A stretch of 64,000 nt of DNA from Psychrobacter pygoscelis (GTDB taxonomy: Bacteria > Pseudomonadota > Gammaproteobacteria > Pseudomonadales > Moraxellaceae), in assembly GCF_004335015.1 (NCBI RefSeq), contig NZ_RQRU01000001.1, positions 186,001 through 250,000 of the forward strand, read 5' to 3'. The translations under genes and the position numbers were made by a program. Shown here in pieces: positions 38,079 through 47,983 of this stretch. A model generated the notes under the pieces. That model saw nothing but the letters and a program-made list of their open reading frames with translations, was not told where the DNA came from and searched no databases. The first letter of the stretch is position 1, and every line of letters starts with the position of its first letter.

Positions 38079-39347
38079 ATGGCTACTATCAATTATGAAA
38101 GACTGCAAGGAAAGCTCAATATTCTAGCCGATGCAGCTAAATATGATGTGTCATGCTCCTCCTCTGGTGGCAACCGTAAAAATCAAGGCGCTGGTCTCGG
38201 TGATGCATCGAAAACAGGTATTTGCCACAGTTATACCGAAGACGGCCGCTGCGTCAGTCTTCTCAAAATCCTGCTAACCAATCACTGTATCTATGACTGT
38301 GCCTACTGCACCTCGCGAAAGAGCAACGATACTGCGCGTGCGGCTTTTACGGTCGAAGAAGTGGTCGACCTCACCATGCAGTTCTATCGCCGCAACTATA
38401 TCGAGGGGCTATTTCTCAGCTCTGGTATCTTTAAAAGTGGCGACTATACGATGGAGCGTTTGGTAGAGGTCGCCAAGCTACTGCGTACTCGTGAGCGCTT
38501 TAATGGCTATATCCATCTCAAGACCATCCCTGGAGCGTCAGAAGAGCTATTAAAAGAAGCAGGCTTATACGCCGATCGTTTGAGCGTCAATATTGAAATA
38601 CCTACTAAATCAGGCCTCGCCCTACTTGCGCCAGAAAAGACCCATGAGCAGCTAAAAGCGCCCATGGAAACCGTCAAGACCGAAATCATCACCCTCAAAG
38701 AAAGCCGTAAAATCCACAAAAATGCGCCCAAATTTGCCCCAGCCGGTCAGACCAGTCAGATGATTGTGGGTGCGAGTAATGAGACCGACCTGCAAGTTAT
38801 TCAGCTGTCGAGCCACTTCTATAAAGAATATAGTCTCAAGCGCGTCTATTACTCAGGCTACGTCCCCATACTATCCGATAGCCGCTTACCTGCGCTTGGC
38901 ACTCCTGTACCAATGGTGCGAGAAAACCGCCTGTATCAAGCCGATTGGCTAATGCGCTTTTATGGCTTTGGCGCGCATGAAATCCTTGAGCCAGACTCGC
39001 CTTTTCTAGACTTAGACTGCGATCCTAAGCTGGCTTGGGCGATTCGCCATCGCGAGCACTTTCCTGTAAATATTCAGACCGCTTCTTACGAGATGATCGT
39101 ACGCATTCCGGGTATCGGTACTAAGACTGCCAAAAAGATTGTCAACGCCCGCAAGTTCAATCAAATCTCCCTTGAACACCTCAAAAAGATGGGGGCAGCA
39201 GTCAATCGTGCCAAATATTTTATAGCGACGACGGGTAAAAATGAGCACCTCGCACATTTGACTCGTGATAACTTCCGGCAATATGTACTCGTGCAGACCC
39301 AGACGAAGTTTAAAGACCAACGCAGCGGTCAATTGGCATTATTTTAA
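38079..39347 (+). CDS. Putative DNA modification/repair radical SAM protein (TIGR03916 type)
   Basis: Radical SAM enzyme of 422 residues. The [4Fe-4S] motif is Cys70-x3-Cys74-x2-Cys77 (NHCIYDCAYCTSR). The AEKLDAASKYDVSCSSSG-like N-terminus is the family signature (here KLNILADAAKYDVSCSSSG). A C-terminal helix-hairpin-helix (IPGIGTKTAKKI, 343-354) indicates DNA binding. The family is always linked with the TIGR03915 protein, which follows here after 32 nt. The pair is predicted, mainly from association, to act in DNA metabolism; the reaction is not known to me. Confidence 0.9.
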   Translation: MATINYERLQGKLNILADAAKYDVSCSSSGGNRKNQGAGLGDASKTGICHSYTEDGRCVSLLKILLTNHCIYDCAYCTSRKSNDTARAAFTVEEVVDLTMQFYRRNYIEGLFLSSGIFKSGDYTMERLVEVAKLLRTRERFNGYIHLKTIPGASEELLKEAGLYADRLSVNIEIPTKSGLALLAPEKTHEQLKAPMETVKTEIITLKESRKIHKNAPKFAPAGQTSQMIVGASNETDLQVIQLSSHFYKEYSLKRVYYSGYVPILSDSRLPALGTPVPMVRENRLYQADWLMRFYGFGAHEILEPDSPFLDLDCDPKLAWAIRHREHFPVNIQTASYEMIVRIPGIGTKTAKKIVNARKFNQISLEHLKKMGAAVNRAKYFIATTGKNEHLAHLTRDNFRQYVLVQTQTKFKDQRSGQLALF

Positions 39348-39379
39348 TAAGTTGATTTTGGTACACGTCAGGAGTTGTT

Positions 39380-40261
39380 ATGACCAACCATGCCATACCG
39401 TTACAAACTGACAATCATCATATCGCTCAGCTCACGCCTAGCATCGTGCTGTATGAGCCGAGCTTTGAAGGTTGGCTATCTGCGGTATTTTACGTATACG
39501 CGGCTAAGCTTCAGCATAATGACGCGCTTAAACTTGTGGCTCAAGATTGCTACATTCCGTCACTTATTGATCACTGCGTGACCGTCCCTTGTGCGGATGA
39601 CCATGCCAAGCGTGTATTAACCAAACTTAATGAACTAATTGGTAGGTCAGGCATTCGGCAAATTCTATGGGGGTTTTTATCCGAAAAACAGGACATTGGC
39701 AGCACACTTTTTCGCGTGGTTAAATACGCCATTGACTATCCTAAACGGCAAATTATGCAAGATTTAGGCAATCTAGACGTCCTTGAGTTAGCACAAACGG
39801 TAAAGTCGGTTGGCAGAGAGAAACACCGGATGGAGGCCTTTGTTCGCTTTGAGCATACTACTGACGATATCTATTTTGCCCGCGTTGAGCCAGACTTTAA
39901 TGTCTTGCCTCTCATTGGCGAGCACTTTCGCCAGCGCTATCAAGACCAACACTGGGCGATTTATGATCTATGCCGAGGTTATGGTATTTACTATGACAAG
40001 CGTCTCAGCAGCCCTTCACGTCCGGCTGCACTGCAGATGATTACCGATGTCGATGAGTCCGTATTACATGACCCAACCAGCGTACATAGCCCAAATGAGC
40101 AGCGCTATCAGAAGTTTTGGCAAGGATACTTTGCCAATGTAAATATCTCCGAGCGCAAAAACCCGCGCTTGCATAAACAATACCTACCGCAGCGCTATTG
40201 GAAATACCTAAGCGAAAAGCAAGTCCTACCCAACGCTGAACATCTTCAAAAACGCCGTTAG
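39380..40261 (+). CDS. TIGR03915 / DUF4130 family putative DNA-repair protein
   Basis: Partner of the radical SAM protein. 293 residues; the family opening YEPSFEGWLSAVFYVYAAKL lies near residues 26-45, shown here as FEGWLSAVFY. The later RMEAFVRFEHTTDDIYFARVEPDFNVLPLI region and FRQRYQDQHWAIYD are conserved in the group. In other bacteria this domain is fused to a uracil-DNA-glycosylase-like domain (UdgX type); that part is absent here. AGGAG precedes the ATG. The gene is cotranscribed with its neighbour, and a terminator-like hairpin follows at 40341. Confidence 0.85.
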   Translation: MTNHAIPLQTDNHHIAQLTPSIVLYEPSFEGWLSAVFYVYAAKLQHNDALKLVAQDCYIPSLIDHCVTVPCADDHAKRVLTKLNELIGRSGIRQILWGFLSEKQDIGSTLFRVVKYAIDYPKRQIMQDLGNLDVLELAQTVKSVGREKHRMEAFVRFEHTTDDIYFARVEPDFNVLPLIGEHFRQRYQDQHWAIYDLCRGYGIYYDKRLSSPSRPAALQMITDVDESVLHDPTSVHSPNEQRYQKFWQGYFANVNISERKNPRLHKQYLPQRYWKYLSEKQVLPNAEHLQKRR

Positions 40262-40340
40262 CATTTGTCTAAATGACTATTTTTGCTTCGCACCTGCTCC
40301 TCAAGCTCTTAATACTGGTAACGCCTATGAAAAAGCGCAA

Positions 40341-40368
40341 CAACCTTTATCTAGAAGGTTGAGTTTTG
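40341..40368 (+). terminator. Probable terminator of the radical SAM operon
   Basis: CAACCTT-N7-AAGGTTG hairpin followed by AGTTTTGTG, about 80 nt after the stop codon. Confidence 0.5.
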
Positions 40369-40417
40369 TGCTTATTTATCTGACAATGAAGCCATCATAG
40401 AACCAGAAAGACCGATT

Positions 40418-41584
40418 ATGAAAGTCATGCGCCTGCTCTCCTCTCTAAAACACGACGAATCCGAGCGTGGAATCTTTCATCTGGGCCGCGCTTTGGTCAA
40501 GAATGGCCATACCTCTATTATTGTCGCCAGTGCCGATACTGATCACGAGCTTGTGACTCGACTAGAGCGTGATGGTACTATCTACCATCAACTTTTTATG
40601 CTCAAAAAATCTTGGGGCTCACTGCTACAAGTATTACCACTGCGCCGCTTGATCGAAAAGTATAATCCAGACATCATCCATGTCCACTCGCGTACGCCAG
40701 CTTGGATACTGCACTTTGCCCTCAAAGGTGCTCGCGTCAAGTCCTTCCCTAAAATTGTCTCTACCATGTATGGGTTTTATCCAATCAATAAATATTCGCA
40801 GCCCATGCTTGAGGCCGATACTATTATTACTGTATCAGACAGTGTGACTGACTATCTTCTTAAAAAGATAAAACAAACAGGCCTACAGGTCAAAAATGTG
40901 GTTCGCATTTACCGCGGTGTTGATACTCGCCGCTATCCTTATCGCCATAATCCATCGGTGTATTGGCTTCGTCGCACCTTTGCCGAGTTCCCTGAGCTTG
41001 AGCACAAAAAATGGCTAGTATTTCCGACCATCGTTGGTCATGAATATGGTCAAGAGTGGCTTATCGATATATTGGGTAACTTGCAAGATCAGTTCCCTAA
41101 TATTCACGCCGTCATTTTAGATGATGATAAAGAAGATGCGGATATTATTTATGAAGAATTCCGCCAACGTGCTTACGCGCTTGGACTAGATGGGCGGATT
41201 ACCTTCGTCGGCAATCGGCGTAATGATGTGCGCGAATGGCTGTCGGCAGCTAATATTGTATTGGCGTTAGCCAATCAACCGGAGTCTATCGGTATTAATG
41301 CCCTACAGGCGCTACACTTGGGCACACCAGTAATTGGCTGGGATAAGGCTGCATTTTCTGAAATCTTGCAGCCGCTATACCCGCTAGGTCTAGTCAAACA
41401 TCACAATGCCAACGCCCTATGTAAAGCAGTCAAAAACCAGCTTGAGAGTGTCACTCGGCCCGCTATGGCGGATCAATTCACTATCCGGCAAATGATTGAG
41501 GCGACTTTAGCAGTCTATCAACAGTTGTATGATGAACGGCAAATTCAAACTAAAACGTTAAAAGCAGCAAAAAAAGTCATATAA
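40418..41584 (+). CDS. Glycosyltransferase family 4-like protein
   Basis: GT-B fold glycosyltransferase of 388 residues, probably cytoplasmic and membrane-associated, using a nucleotide sugar for a surface polysaccharide or LPS sugar. The N-terminal acceptor domain opens with KVMRLLSSLKHDESERGIFHL and contains PDIIHVHSRTPAW. The C-terminal donor domain contains ITFVGNRRNDVREWLSAANIVLAL and the E-x7-E-type motif PESIGINALQALHLGTPVIGW. It stands alone between two terminators, outside any polysaccharide cluster. Donor and acceptor are unknown. Confidence 0.85.
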   Translation: MKVMRLLSSLKHDESERGIFHLGRALVKNGHTSIIVASADTDHELVTRLERDGTIYHQLFMLKKSWGSLLQVLPLRRLIEKYNPDIIHVHSRTPAWILHFALKGARVKSFPKIVSTMYGFYPINKYSQPMLEADTIITVSDSVTDYLLKKIKQTGLQVKNVVRIYRGVDTRRYPYRHNPSVYWLRRTFAEFPELEHKKWLVFPTIVGHEYGQEWLIDILGNLQDQFPNIHAVILDDDKEDADIIYEEFRQRAYALGLDGRITFVGNRRNDVREWLSAANIVLALANQPESIGINALQALHLGTPVIGWDKAAFSEILQPLYPLGLVKHHNANALCKAVKNQLESVTRPAMADQFTIRQMIEATLAVYQQLYDERQIQTKTLKAAKKVI

Positions 41585-41621
41585 CTTCATCATCTAGGCT
41601 TTATGTATTGGTTTGTAAAAA

Positions 41622-41658
41622 AGAAAAACCCGAACCTAGGGCGATGGGTTCGGGCTTT
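41622..41658. terminator. Bidirectional terminator between converging genes
   Basis: CCCGAACC (41629-41636) pairs with GGTTCGGG (41647-41654). A run of A precedes it and CTTT follows. It serves the glycosyltransferase and possibly the permease on the other strand. Confidence 0.75.
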
Positions 41659-41898
41659 GGGCGTTTCATGATGTTATTTTTGTTTTCCTTCCTTGATGAC
41701 CTATCCTAGGTCCGTAGTAGCAATCATAATGCCTTGCCACTTCAACACTGCATCCGTGCATCTCCTTGTGTTGAGATTGTATTATAGGTCAGTCTATGGA
41801 TGTTCACTAGCCGCTAATGACCCAAAAGCTTGTAAGCCTTTTCGTACACTGTTATAGACAGCCTTGTGTGATTAAGTTAAATAGCGTTATCTAAGTCG

Positions 41899-43338
41899 CT
41901 ACATCAACTTATTGTCTTTTAGCCACTCCATATTATGCTGCTTGAGCGCTTCGATTTCATCATCCATAAAGGCTTTGCTCTTACCTGGGTATAGGGCGGT
42001 GGCGTACATATAAAGCGCCAAACCTAAGACGGTCCAACCCAAGAATATCCACCACTCTACACCTGCCAAAGCAGAAGGCATTCCTGGTAAATAAAGTACC
42101 AATAAACCAAAACTTAGGACAATCGTAATAAGCCCAACCGCCTTGCCATAAGGTACTTTAAATGGTCGAACCATCTCAGGCTCACGGTAGCGTAATACAA
42201 GAAAGGAAATAGCGACGCACGTATAAGCAATAACAATACCAAAGCCACCCGCATCCACAATCCACACCAACATTTGGCGACCGAATAATGGGGCTAACGT
42301 GGCCAGCCCTCCTATTAACAAAATGGCATTAACAGGCGTATTATATTTGGGATGAACCTTGGACAAAAAGCTTGGCAGCATGTGCGAGTTTGCCATGGCA
42401 TAAAGCAGTCGGCTACCCCCAATCAAAAACGCATTCCAACTGGATAAGATACCCAATACGCCGCCTACTACCAGTAATATACCTGCCCATTTACCGCCCC
42501 AAGCATTGGTCATAGCATCGGCAGTAGACAGGGTCGAGTCTTGGGCTTGTATTAGCGGCAACGTGTGCCCCACGCTCCATGCCACACCGATGTACCAAAG
42601 CACAGCTATTACTAAAGAGACAATCAGAAACTTACCAATATTGGGCCGAGTTAAATCAATCTCTTCAGCGGCTTGTGGTATAACATCAAAACCGACAAAC
42701 ATAAATGGCACCATAATTATGACCGCCATCATGCCCCCGACACCACCAATAAAAGCAGGCGCTTGTACCGCTGCCGAGTCACTAGGGCTATATAATATAG
42801 CCCCTAAGAAGAGTAGCAATCCGACGAATAAAATACCCATTACTGCTAATTTTTGGAACCACGCACTAACAGCAACACCGCGGATATTCAACCAAGTCAC
42901 TAAAATCGATCCAAGCATACCCACTGCCACCCAAGTGGCATAGACGTCCCAACCTGCGACATTCCATAGCAGCCCTTGATTGTAATTTGGAATAAAGTAT
43001 TCAACGACAGTCGGTAGGGCAACCGCCTCAAATGCGACAACGGAGAGATAACCGAATAAGATACTCCATGAGCATATAAATGAGATATGTATGCCCAAGG
43101 CTCTATGGGTATACGTGTGTTCACCACCTGTCAGTGGCATGGACGCTGCTAGCTCAGCATAAGTGACACCAATGAGAATGACAGCAATACCGCCTAATAA
43201 GAACGCGAGTACTGCGCCCCAAATACCGGCAGAGATAACCCAGTCACCTGCAAGAACAACCCAGCCCCAACCTACCATAGCCCCAAATGCTAGGGCAATA
43301 ATATCAAGTGTACCAAGCGATTTTTTTAATCCAGACAT
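41899..43338 (-). CDS. APC family amino-acid permease of the catabolic cluster
   Basis: Inner-membrane transporter of 479 residues with about twelve hydrophobic segments. It has the APC opening LDIIALAFGAMVGWGWVV, AASMPLTGGEHTY and GFDVIPQAAEEIDLTRPNIG. The ATG at 43338 is chosen because AGGA lies 6 nt before it; another ATG 6 nt upstream sits directly on the AGGA. It is the last gene of a minus-strand group with GabT/DavT and GabD/DavD, so it probably imports the omega-amino acid they degrade (4-aminobutyrate or 5-aminovalerate). This is inference from position. Confidence 0.87.
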   Translation of the reverse strand: MSGLKKSLGTLDIIALAFGAMVGWGWVVLAGDWVISAGIWGAVLAFLLGGIAVILIGVTYAELAASMPLTGGEHTYTHRALGIHISFICSWSILFGYLSVVAFEAVALPTVVEYFIPNYNQGLLWNVAGWDVYATWVAVGMLGSILVTWLNIRGVAVSAWFQKLAVMGILFVGLLLFLGAILYSPSDSAAVQAPAFIGGVGGMMAVIIMVPFMFVGFDVIPQAAEEIDLTRPNIGKFLIVSLVIAVLWYIGVAWSVGHTLPLIQAQDSTLSTADAMTNAWGGKWAGILLVVGGVLGILSSWNAFLIGGSRLLYAMANSHMLPSFLSKVHPKYNTPVNAILLIGGLATLAPLFGRQMLVWIVDAGGFGIVIAYTCVAISFLVLRYREPEMVRPFKVPYGKAVGLITIVLSFGLLVLYLPGMPSALAGVEWWIFLGWTVLGLALYMYATALYPGKSKAFMDDEIEALKQHNMEWLKDNKLM

Positions 43339-43581
43339 AATCATTCCTTTGTTTATGTTTTGATAATTAGTTAGGTGTATCCCCCGCCAAACCAGCTGTC
43401 AATAGCTTTGTTTCAATCAATATGCCATTTATCCATTACGGCATCGATTGCCAACATTAGAGAGGTTAACCCAATGCGCTAACTTTCTACTACACATTAT
43501 TTATAGCATTCAAATGGTCCTTATTTTAGGAAGAACATTGCGATGTGACAGGCAATAGGTGTCACCACTTATGCTTATAAG

Positions 43582-44862
43582 CTAATTCTCTAAGGAGGTT
43601 TTGATGACTGCTAAACCTTCTTCAAGGACCTCATCGGACACCGTTAATGGCACCATAATACGCATGGTATTACCATAGCGACCGCAGGAGGCTAGCAATA
43701 AGCCCTTAGCGAATGCCTGCTCTTTTAACGCGGCTGCCGCGATAGGGTCAGGATTACCTTCACTATCCACTAAATCAAAGGCTAGCATGGCGCCTTTATG
43801 ACGAATATTACCAATCTTAGGACTGTGCAGCGCTGCCAAAGCGCTGGCGATCTTATCCCCAATGATACGACTTCGCTCGAGCAGGTCCTCTTCTTCTATC
43901 ACCTCCATAACAGCAAGTGCAGCGACACACGCCAGTGGATTGCCTGAATAGGTCCCACCAAGCCCACCTGGCTGCGGTGCATCCATCATCTTAGCTCGGC
44001 CGATAACTGCTGATATTGGGAAGCCTCCTGCCAGACTCTTAGCACTGGTCATCAAATCCGGCTCAACACCTAATTGCTCAGTGGCAAATAAAGTACCAGT
44101 ACGGCCAAAGCCTGATTGCACTTCATCAAAAATCAATACGATGCCATGCTCATCACAAATCTCGCGTAGTGCTTTGGCAAAGGACGGCGTGACTTGATGA
44201 AAGCCCCCTTCCCCTTGAACGGGTTCAATAATCATCGCAGCGACATCGCTTGGATGGATATCAGCTTGAAATATCATCTCAAGACTACGTAATGCTTCTG
44301 CTTCAGAGACGCCAAGCTCGGGAGCAGGAAATAAAGCGTGATAAACGGACGCTGGCATCGGTCCAAAGTTATTTTTATAGGGGATAACTTTGCCTGTAAG
44401 TCCCATGCACATCAACGTACGACCATGCCAACCGCCAACGAAAGAGATAATTCCAGAACGTCCGGTACTGGCTCGCGAAATCTTAATAGTGTTCTCAACC
44501 GCCTCAGCACCAGTAGTAAAAAATACTGCTTTTTTATCGCCGCTAATAGGCGCTTTTTCGCAAAGTCTTTCGGCCAAGGTGACATAACTGTCGTAGCTGA
44601 CGATCTGCGCGGCGGTATGCGAAAACTTATGTAGCTGCTCCTGCACACGTTGAGTGATTTTGGGATGACTATGTCCGGTATTTAAGACTGAGATACCACC
44701 GACAAAATCGATATAGCGATTCCCTTCTACATCCCATATCTCAGCATTTTCAGCGCGCTCAGCGAAGATTGGGAAAGCGACACCAAGGCCTCTGGGTAGA
44801 ATCGCTTGGCGACGCTCCAGTAGAGAGTCATTCGTTAGTGAGTTAGTAGCTACTTTGCTCAT
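43582..44862 (-). CDS. gabT: 4-aminobutyrate / 5-aminovalerate aminotransferase
   Basis: PLP-dependent class III aminotransferase of 426 residues that moves the terminal amino group to 2-oxoglutarate, yielding succinate or glutarate semialdehyde. Visible are FTTGAEAVENTIKISR, FVGGWHGRT, LIFDEVQSGFGRTG (PLP-binding Asp) and TSAKSLAGGFPISA with the Schiff-base lysine. GabT and DavT cannot be told apart by these motifs. The downstream CoA transferase and glutaryl-CoA dehydrogenase genes favour the C5 (DavT) role. AAAAGGATTT precedes the ATG. Confidence 0.93.
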   Translation of the reverse strand: MSKVATNSLTNDSLLERRQAILPRGLGVAFPIFAERAENAEIWDVEGNRYIDFVGGISVLNTGHSHPKITQRVQEQLHKFSHTAAQIVSYDSYVTLAERLCEKAPISGDKKAVFFTTGAEAVENTIKISRASTGRSGIISFVGGWHGRTLMCMGLTGKVIPYKNNFGPMPASVYHALFPAPELGVSEAEALRSLEMIFQADIHPSDVAAMIIEPVQGEGGFHQVTPSFAKALREICDEHGIVLIFDEVQSGFGRTGTLFATEQLGVEPDLMTSAKSLAGGFPISAVIGRAKMMDAPQPGGLGGTYSGNPLACVAALAVMEVIEEEDLLERSRIIGDKIASALAALHSPKIGNIRHKGAMLAFDLVDSEGNPDPIAAAALKEQAFAKGLLLASCGRYGNTMRIMVPLTVSDEVLEEGLAVIKTSLEN

Positions 44863-44988
44863 AGTTAAATCCTTTTAAACTTAGATAGTTGAGAGATGAT
44901 TGTTTCATCAGTGCGTCTTACTAGAGGTTATCCCTATTTTTGACCTCACAGCTGCCTTAAGCACATAGCTATAGAGTCTCAATAGCCC

Positions 44989-46452
44989 TTAGCCAATATC
45001 TTGACACCAGTATTTGGTAACGACATATTCTTCGATACCATACTTCGAACCCTCTCGACCAAAGCCAGACTGCTTTACCCCGCCAAAGGGAGCGACTTCT
45101 GTAGAGATGATGCCCGTATTTTGTCCGACCATGCCATACTCTAGGCCTTCACAAACCCGCCATGAGCGGCCCAAATCTTTACTATAGAAGTACGCTGCCA
45201 GGCCATAGATCGTATCATTGGCAGCTTTGATAACTTCAGCTTCATCGCTAAAAGTAAAAATAGAAGTAATGGGACCAAAGATTTCTTCAGAGGCAATGTC
45301 CATATCATCAGTGATGTCGCTGATGACCGTCGCTGCAAAGGTTAATTTAGAAGCGTTATTTTCCTGACCACCGGTGATGAGCTTAGCGCCTTTATCTAAA
45401 GCATCTTGCAATAAATCTTTCACTTTAGTTAGCGCATCTTGGTTGATTAATGGTCCAATATCAGTATCGTCATTCATACCGTCACCCACTTTAAGGGCTT
45501 CGACTTTCTTGACAAAGATATCTAGAAATTGCTCTTTGATACTGTCTTGCAGATAAATACGGTTAGCACAGACGCAGGTCTGACCGGCATTTCGATACTT
45601 TGCAGCGATAAGACCATCAGCGGCTTTTTCTAAATCTGCATCATCAAAGACGATAAAGGGGGCATTACCGCCTAACTCTAAAGATAGCTTTTTGATAGTA
45701 TCAGCACACTGAGCCATGAGTGTGCGCCCGACCGCAGTAGATCCCGTAAATGATAACTTGTGAATGCGAGAGTCTTTAGTCAAGACCTCACCAACGACAG
45801 AAGACTTCCCGGTCACGACTTGTAAGACGCCTTTAGGAATACCTGCCTGAATAGCTAACTCACCGAGTGCCAGTGCAGATAATGGCGTTTCAGAGGCTGG
45901 TCTGACGATCATTGTACAACCTGCTGCTAACGCGGGCGCAGCTTTTCGGGTAATCATCGCAGAGGGAAAGTTCCATGGGGTAATGGCGGCGCAAACACCA
46001 ACTGGCTGCTTTAATACCGTGATGCGTTGCTCAGGTTTACTAGCAGCGATGGTGTCCCCGTAGATACGCTTGCCTTCCTCACTAAACCACCGGATAAAGC
46101 TATTGGCATAACCAATCTCACCACGCGACTCTTTTAACGGTTTGCCTTGCTCAGCCGTCATAATCACTGCTAAATCTTCTAGGTTCTCATCGATTAAATC
46201 TGCCCATTTATTCAGTAGAGCACTGCGCTCAGCGGCTGTTTTTGCTGCCCACTCTGCTTGTACCGCATCTGCAGTAGTTACCGCTTCTTTAACTTGTGCT
46301 TTGCTAAGGCTAGGGACTTGGCCGACTTTTTCACCATTAAAGGGGTTGCTCACTTCAATAGTCTTGCCGTCAGTAGCGTCTAGCCAGCCATTGCCTGCTT
46401 GGCCCACTAAGCATTGCGATTTCAGTAGTGAGGGGTTATTTAGTTTTAACAT
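44989..46452 (-). CDS. gabD: Succinate/glutarate semialdehyde dehydrogenase
   Basis: NAD(P)-dependent aldehyde dehydrogenase of 487 residues, acting on the product of the aminotransferase encoded next to it. Motifs: ITPWNFPSAMITRK, FTGSTAVGRTLM, LELGGNAPFIVFDDAD (general-base Glu) and NAGQTCVCANRIY with the catalytic Cys. A C-terminal APFGGVKQSGFGREGSKYG is typical of GabD/DavD. GabD versus DavD is unresolved; the cluster suggests glutarate semialdehyde. AAAGGAC precedes the start. Confidence 0.94.
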   Translation of the reverse strand: MLKLNNPSLLKSQCLVGQAGNGWLDATDGKTIEVSNPFNGEKVGQVPSLSKAQVKEAVTTADAVQAEWAAKTAAERSALLNKWADLIDENLEDLAVIMTAEQGKPLKESRGEIGYANSFIRWFSEEGKRIYGDTIAASKPEQRITVLKQPVGVCAAITPWNFPSAMITRKAAPALAAGCTMIVRPASETPLSALALGELAIQAGIPKGVLQVVTGKSSVVGEVLTKDSRIHKLSFTGSTAVGRTLMAQCADTIKKLSLELGGNAPFIVFDDADLEKAADGLIAAKYRNAGQTCVCANRIYLQDSIKEQFLDIFVKKVEALKVGDGMNDDTDIGPLINQDALTKVKDLLQDALDKGAKLITGGQENNASKLTFAATVISDITDDMDIASEEIFGPITSIFTFSDEAEVIKAANDTIYGLAAYFYSKDLGRSWRVCEGLEYGMVGQNTGIISTEVAPFGGVKQSGFGREGSKYGIEEYVVTKYWCQDIG

Positions 46453-46673
46453 TGGATAAGTCCTTTATTTAATTACATTTCTATGCCTACTTTCTAATTT
46501 TAATCAGCAGCACATTTAGGGGTAATAAATAACTATAGCGAATCTCTCTGCGGTACCTTTGTGCGATTTATTATAGATTCGCAGCCCTAGTAAGTTTTCT
46601 GTCAGCGTTATTTTGACGGCTATATAGAAGCCATAACTGCTCATCTCTCATGGGTAATGCGTCAGTTATTAAG

Positions 46674-47912
46674 TCAAATAACCTGTTGTTCTTGTAATCG
46701 CGCAATCTCTTCAGCCTGCATGCCCAGATTAGCTAAAGTCTGCTGCGTCTGCGCCCCAAGTGGCGGCGGCGGCGAACGATACTGCACCGGCGTCGCTGAA
46801 AGCTTAATAGGGTTGCCTAGCACACGAATGGGACTGTCAGCGAAGTCTACTACCATGTGGCGCGCCCGAACTTGTGGCATGGCCAACGCTTCAGTGACGT
46901 TATGGATAGGCCCACATGGCACATTTACTGATTGTAGTACCTTAAGCCAATACGCTCGGGTATTCGTCACAAAGACAGTAGCTAATAGATTGGTTAAAGC
47001 TTCACGATTGGCTACTCGACTAGGGTTGGTCGCATAACGACTGTCTACATGTAAATCTAAGCCCAATGCTTCACAAATTCTACTAAACTGAGCATCATTG
47101 CCACAGGCTAGGATGAAATGATGGTCATCGCTCGTTTGAAAGACTTGATAAGGGGTAATATTGGGATGAGCGTTACCCAGACGTGGCGGCGTAGTATTGC
47201 TAGCCAGTTGATTCATACCGATATTCGCAAGCATCGCAATGGCACTATCGAGCAGTGCCACATCGACTTGCTGTCCTTGCCCCGACTGTTGCCGTGCTAG
47301 TAACGCTGCTTGAATACCGATGGTCAATTGCAATCCAGCGAATAAATCTACCACAGCTACGCCAACCTTGTGCGGCTCGCCATCGCTAGGGCCGGTAATA
47401 CTCATAAGCCCCGAGAGACCTTGGATAATATAGTCATATCCAGGCTTATGCGCATCGGGGCCAGTTTGACCAAAGCCAGTCAATGACGCATATATCAGTC
47501 GCGGATTAAGTGATTTTAACGACTCATAATCTAGACCATACTTTTTAAGCCCACCTACTTTGAAGTTTTCTACCAACACATCGCTATTAGCTGCCAGCTT
47601 TTTGATGAGTGCTTGGCCTTCTGGACAGGTAATATCGACTGTAATAGACTGTTTATTGCGGTTGACCGTAGCAAAGTAAGCAGAAGTACCGTTATTGTCA
47701 TTGTCACCATCATTAAAGGTAGGCGGCGTCCAGTGCCGAGTCTCATCGCCCACTTTGGGCCGTTCGACTTTAATGACTTCAGCCCCTAAGTCGGCCAACA
47801 CCTGCGTACATGACGGTCCTGCCAATACCCTTGATAGATCTAGTACCTTGATACCCGCTAGCGCTTGTTTACAAGCATTGTCTTTAGCCTGATCGTTATT
47901 ATTAGCGTCCAT
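46674..47912 (-). CDS. CaiB/BaiF family CoA transferase, probably succinyl-CoA:glutarate type
   Basis: Class III CoA transferase of 412 residues. LAGIKVLDLSRVLAGPSCTQVLADLGAEVIKVE opens the protein (within it DLSRVLAGPSCTQ). GYDYIIQGLSGLMSITG contains the conserved region before the catalytic Asp, and DVALLDSAIAMLAN follows. The frame can begin at a TTG (47927). I chose the ATG at 47912, although spacing to the AAGGAAGG site is long. Its gene lies directly before gabD and after gcdH on the same strand. The mammalian homologue SUGCT makes glutaryl-CoA from glutarate, which would link the semialdehyde dehydrogenase to glutaryl-CoA dehydrogenase here. Confidence 0.88.
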   Translation of the reverse strand: MDANNNDQAKDNACKQALAGIKVLDLSRVLAGPSCTQVLADLGAEVIKVERPKVGDETRHWTPPTFNDGDNDNNGTSAYFATVNRNKQSITVDITCPEGQALIKKLAANSDVLVENFKVGGLKKYGLDYESLKSLNPRLIYASLTGFGQTGPDAHKPGYDYIIQGLSGLMSITGPSDGEPHKVGVAVVDLFAGLQLTIGIQAALLARQQSGQGQQVDVALLDSAIAMLANIGMNQLASNTTPPRLGNAHPNITPYQVFQTSDDHHFILACGNDAQFSRICEALGLDLHVDSRYATNPSRVANREALTNLLATVFVTNTRAYWLKVLQSVNVPCGPIHNVTEALAMPQVRARHMVVDFADSPIRVLGNPIKLSATPVQYRSPPPPLGAQTQQTLANLGMQAEEIARLQEQQVI

Positions 47913-47983
47913 TCTACTATCACCCAACCCTTCCTTTTACTGTCTAAATCATTGTCCATGTAAGCACTTAAAAGCTGATTGCT

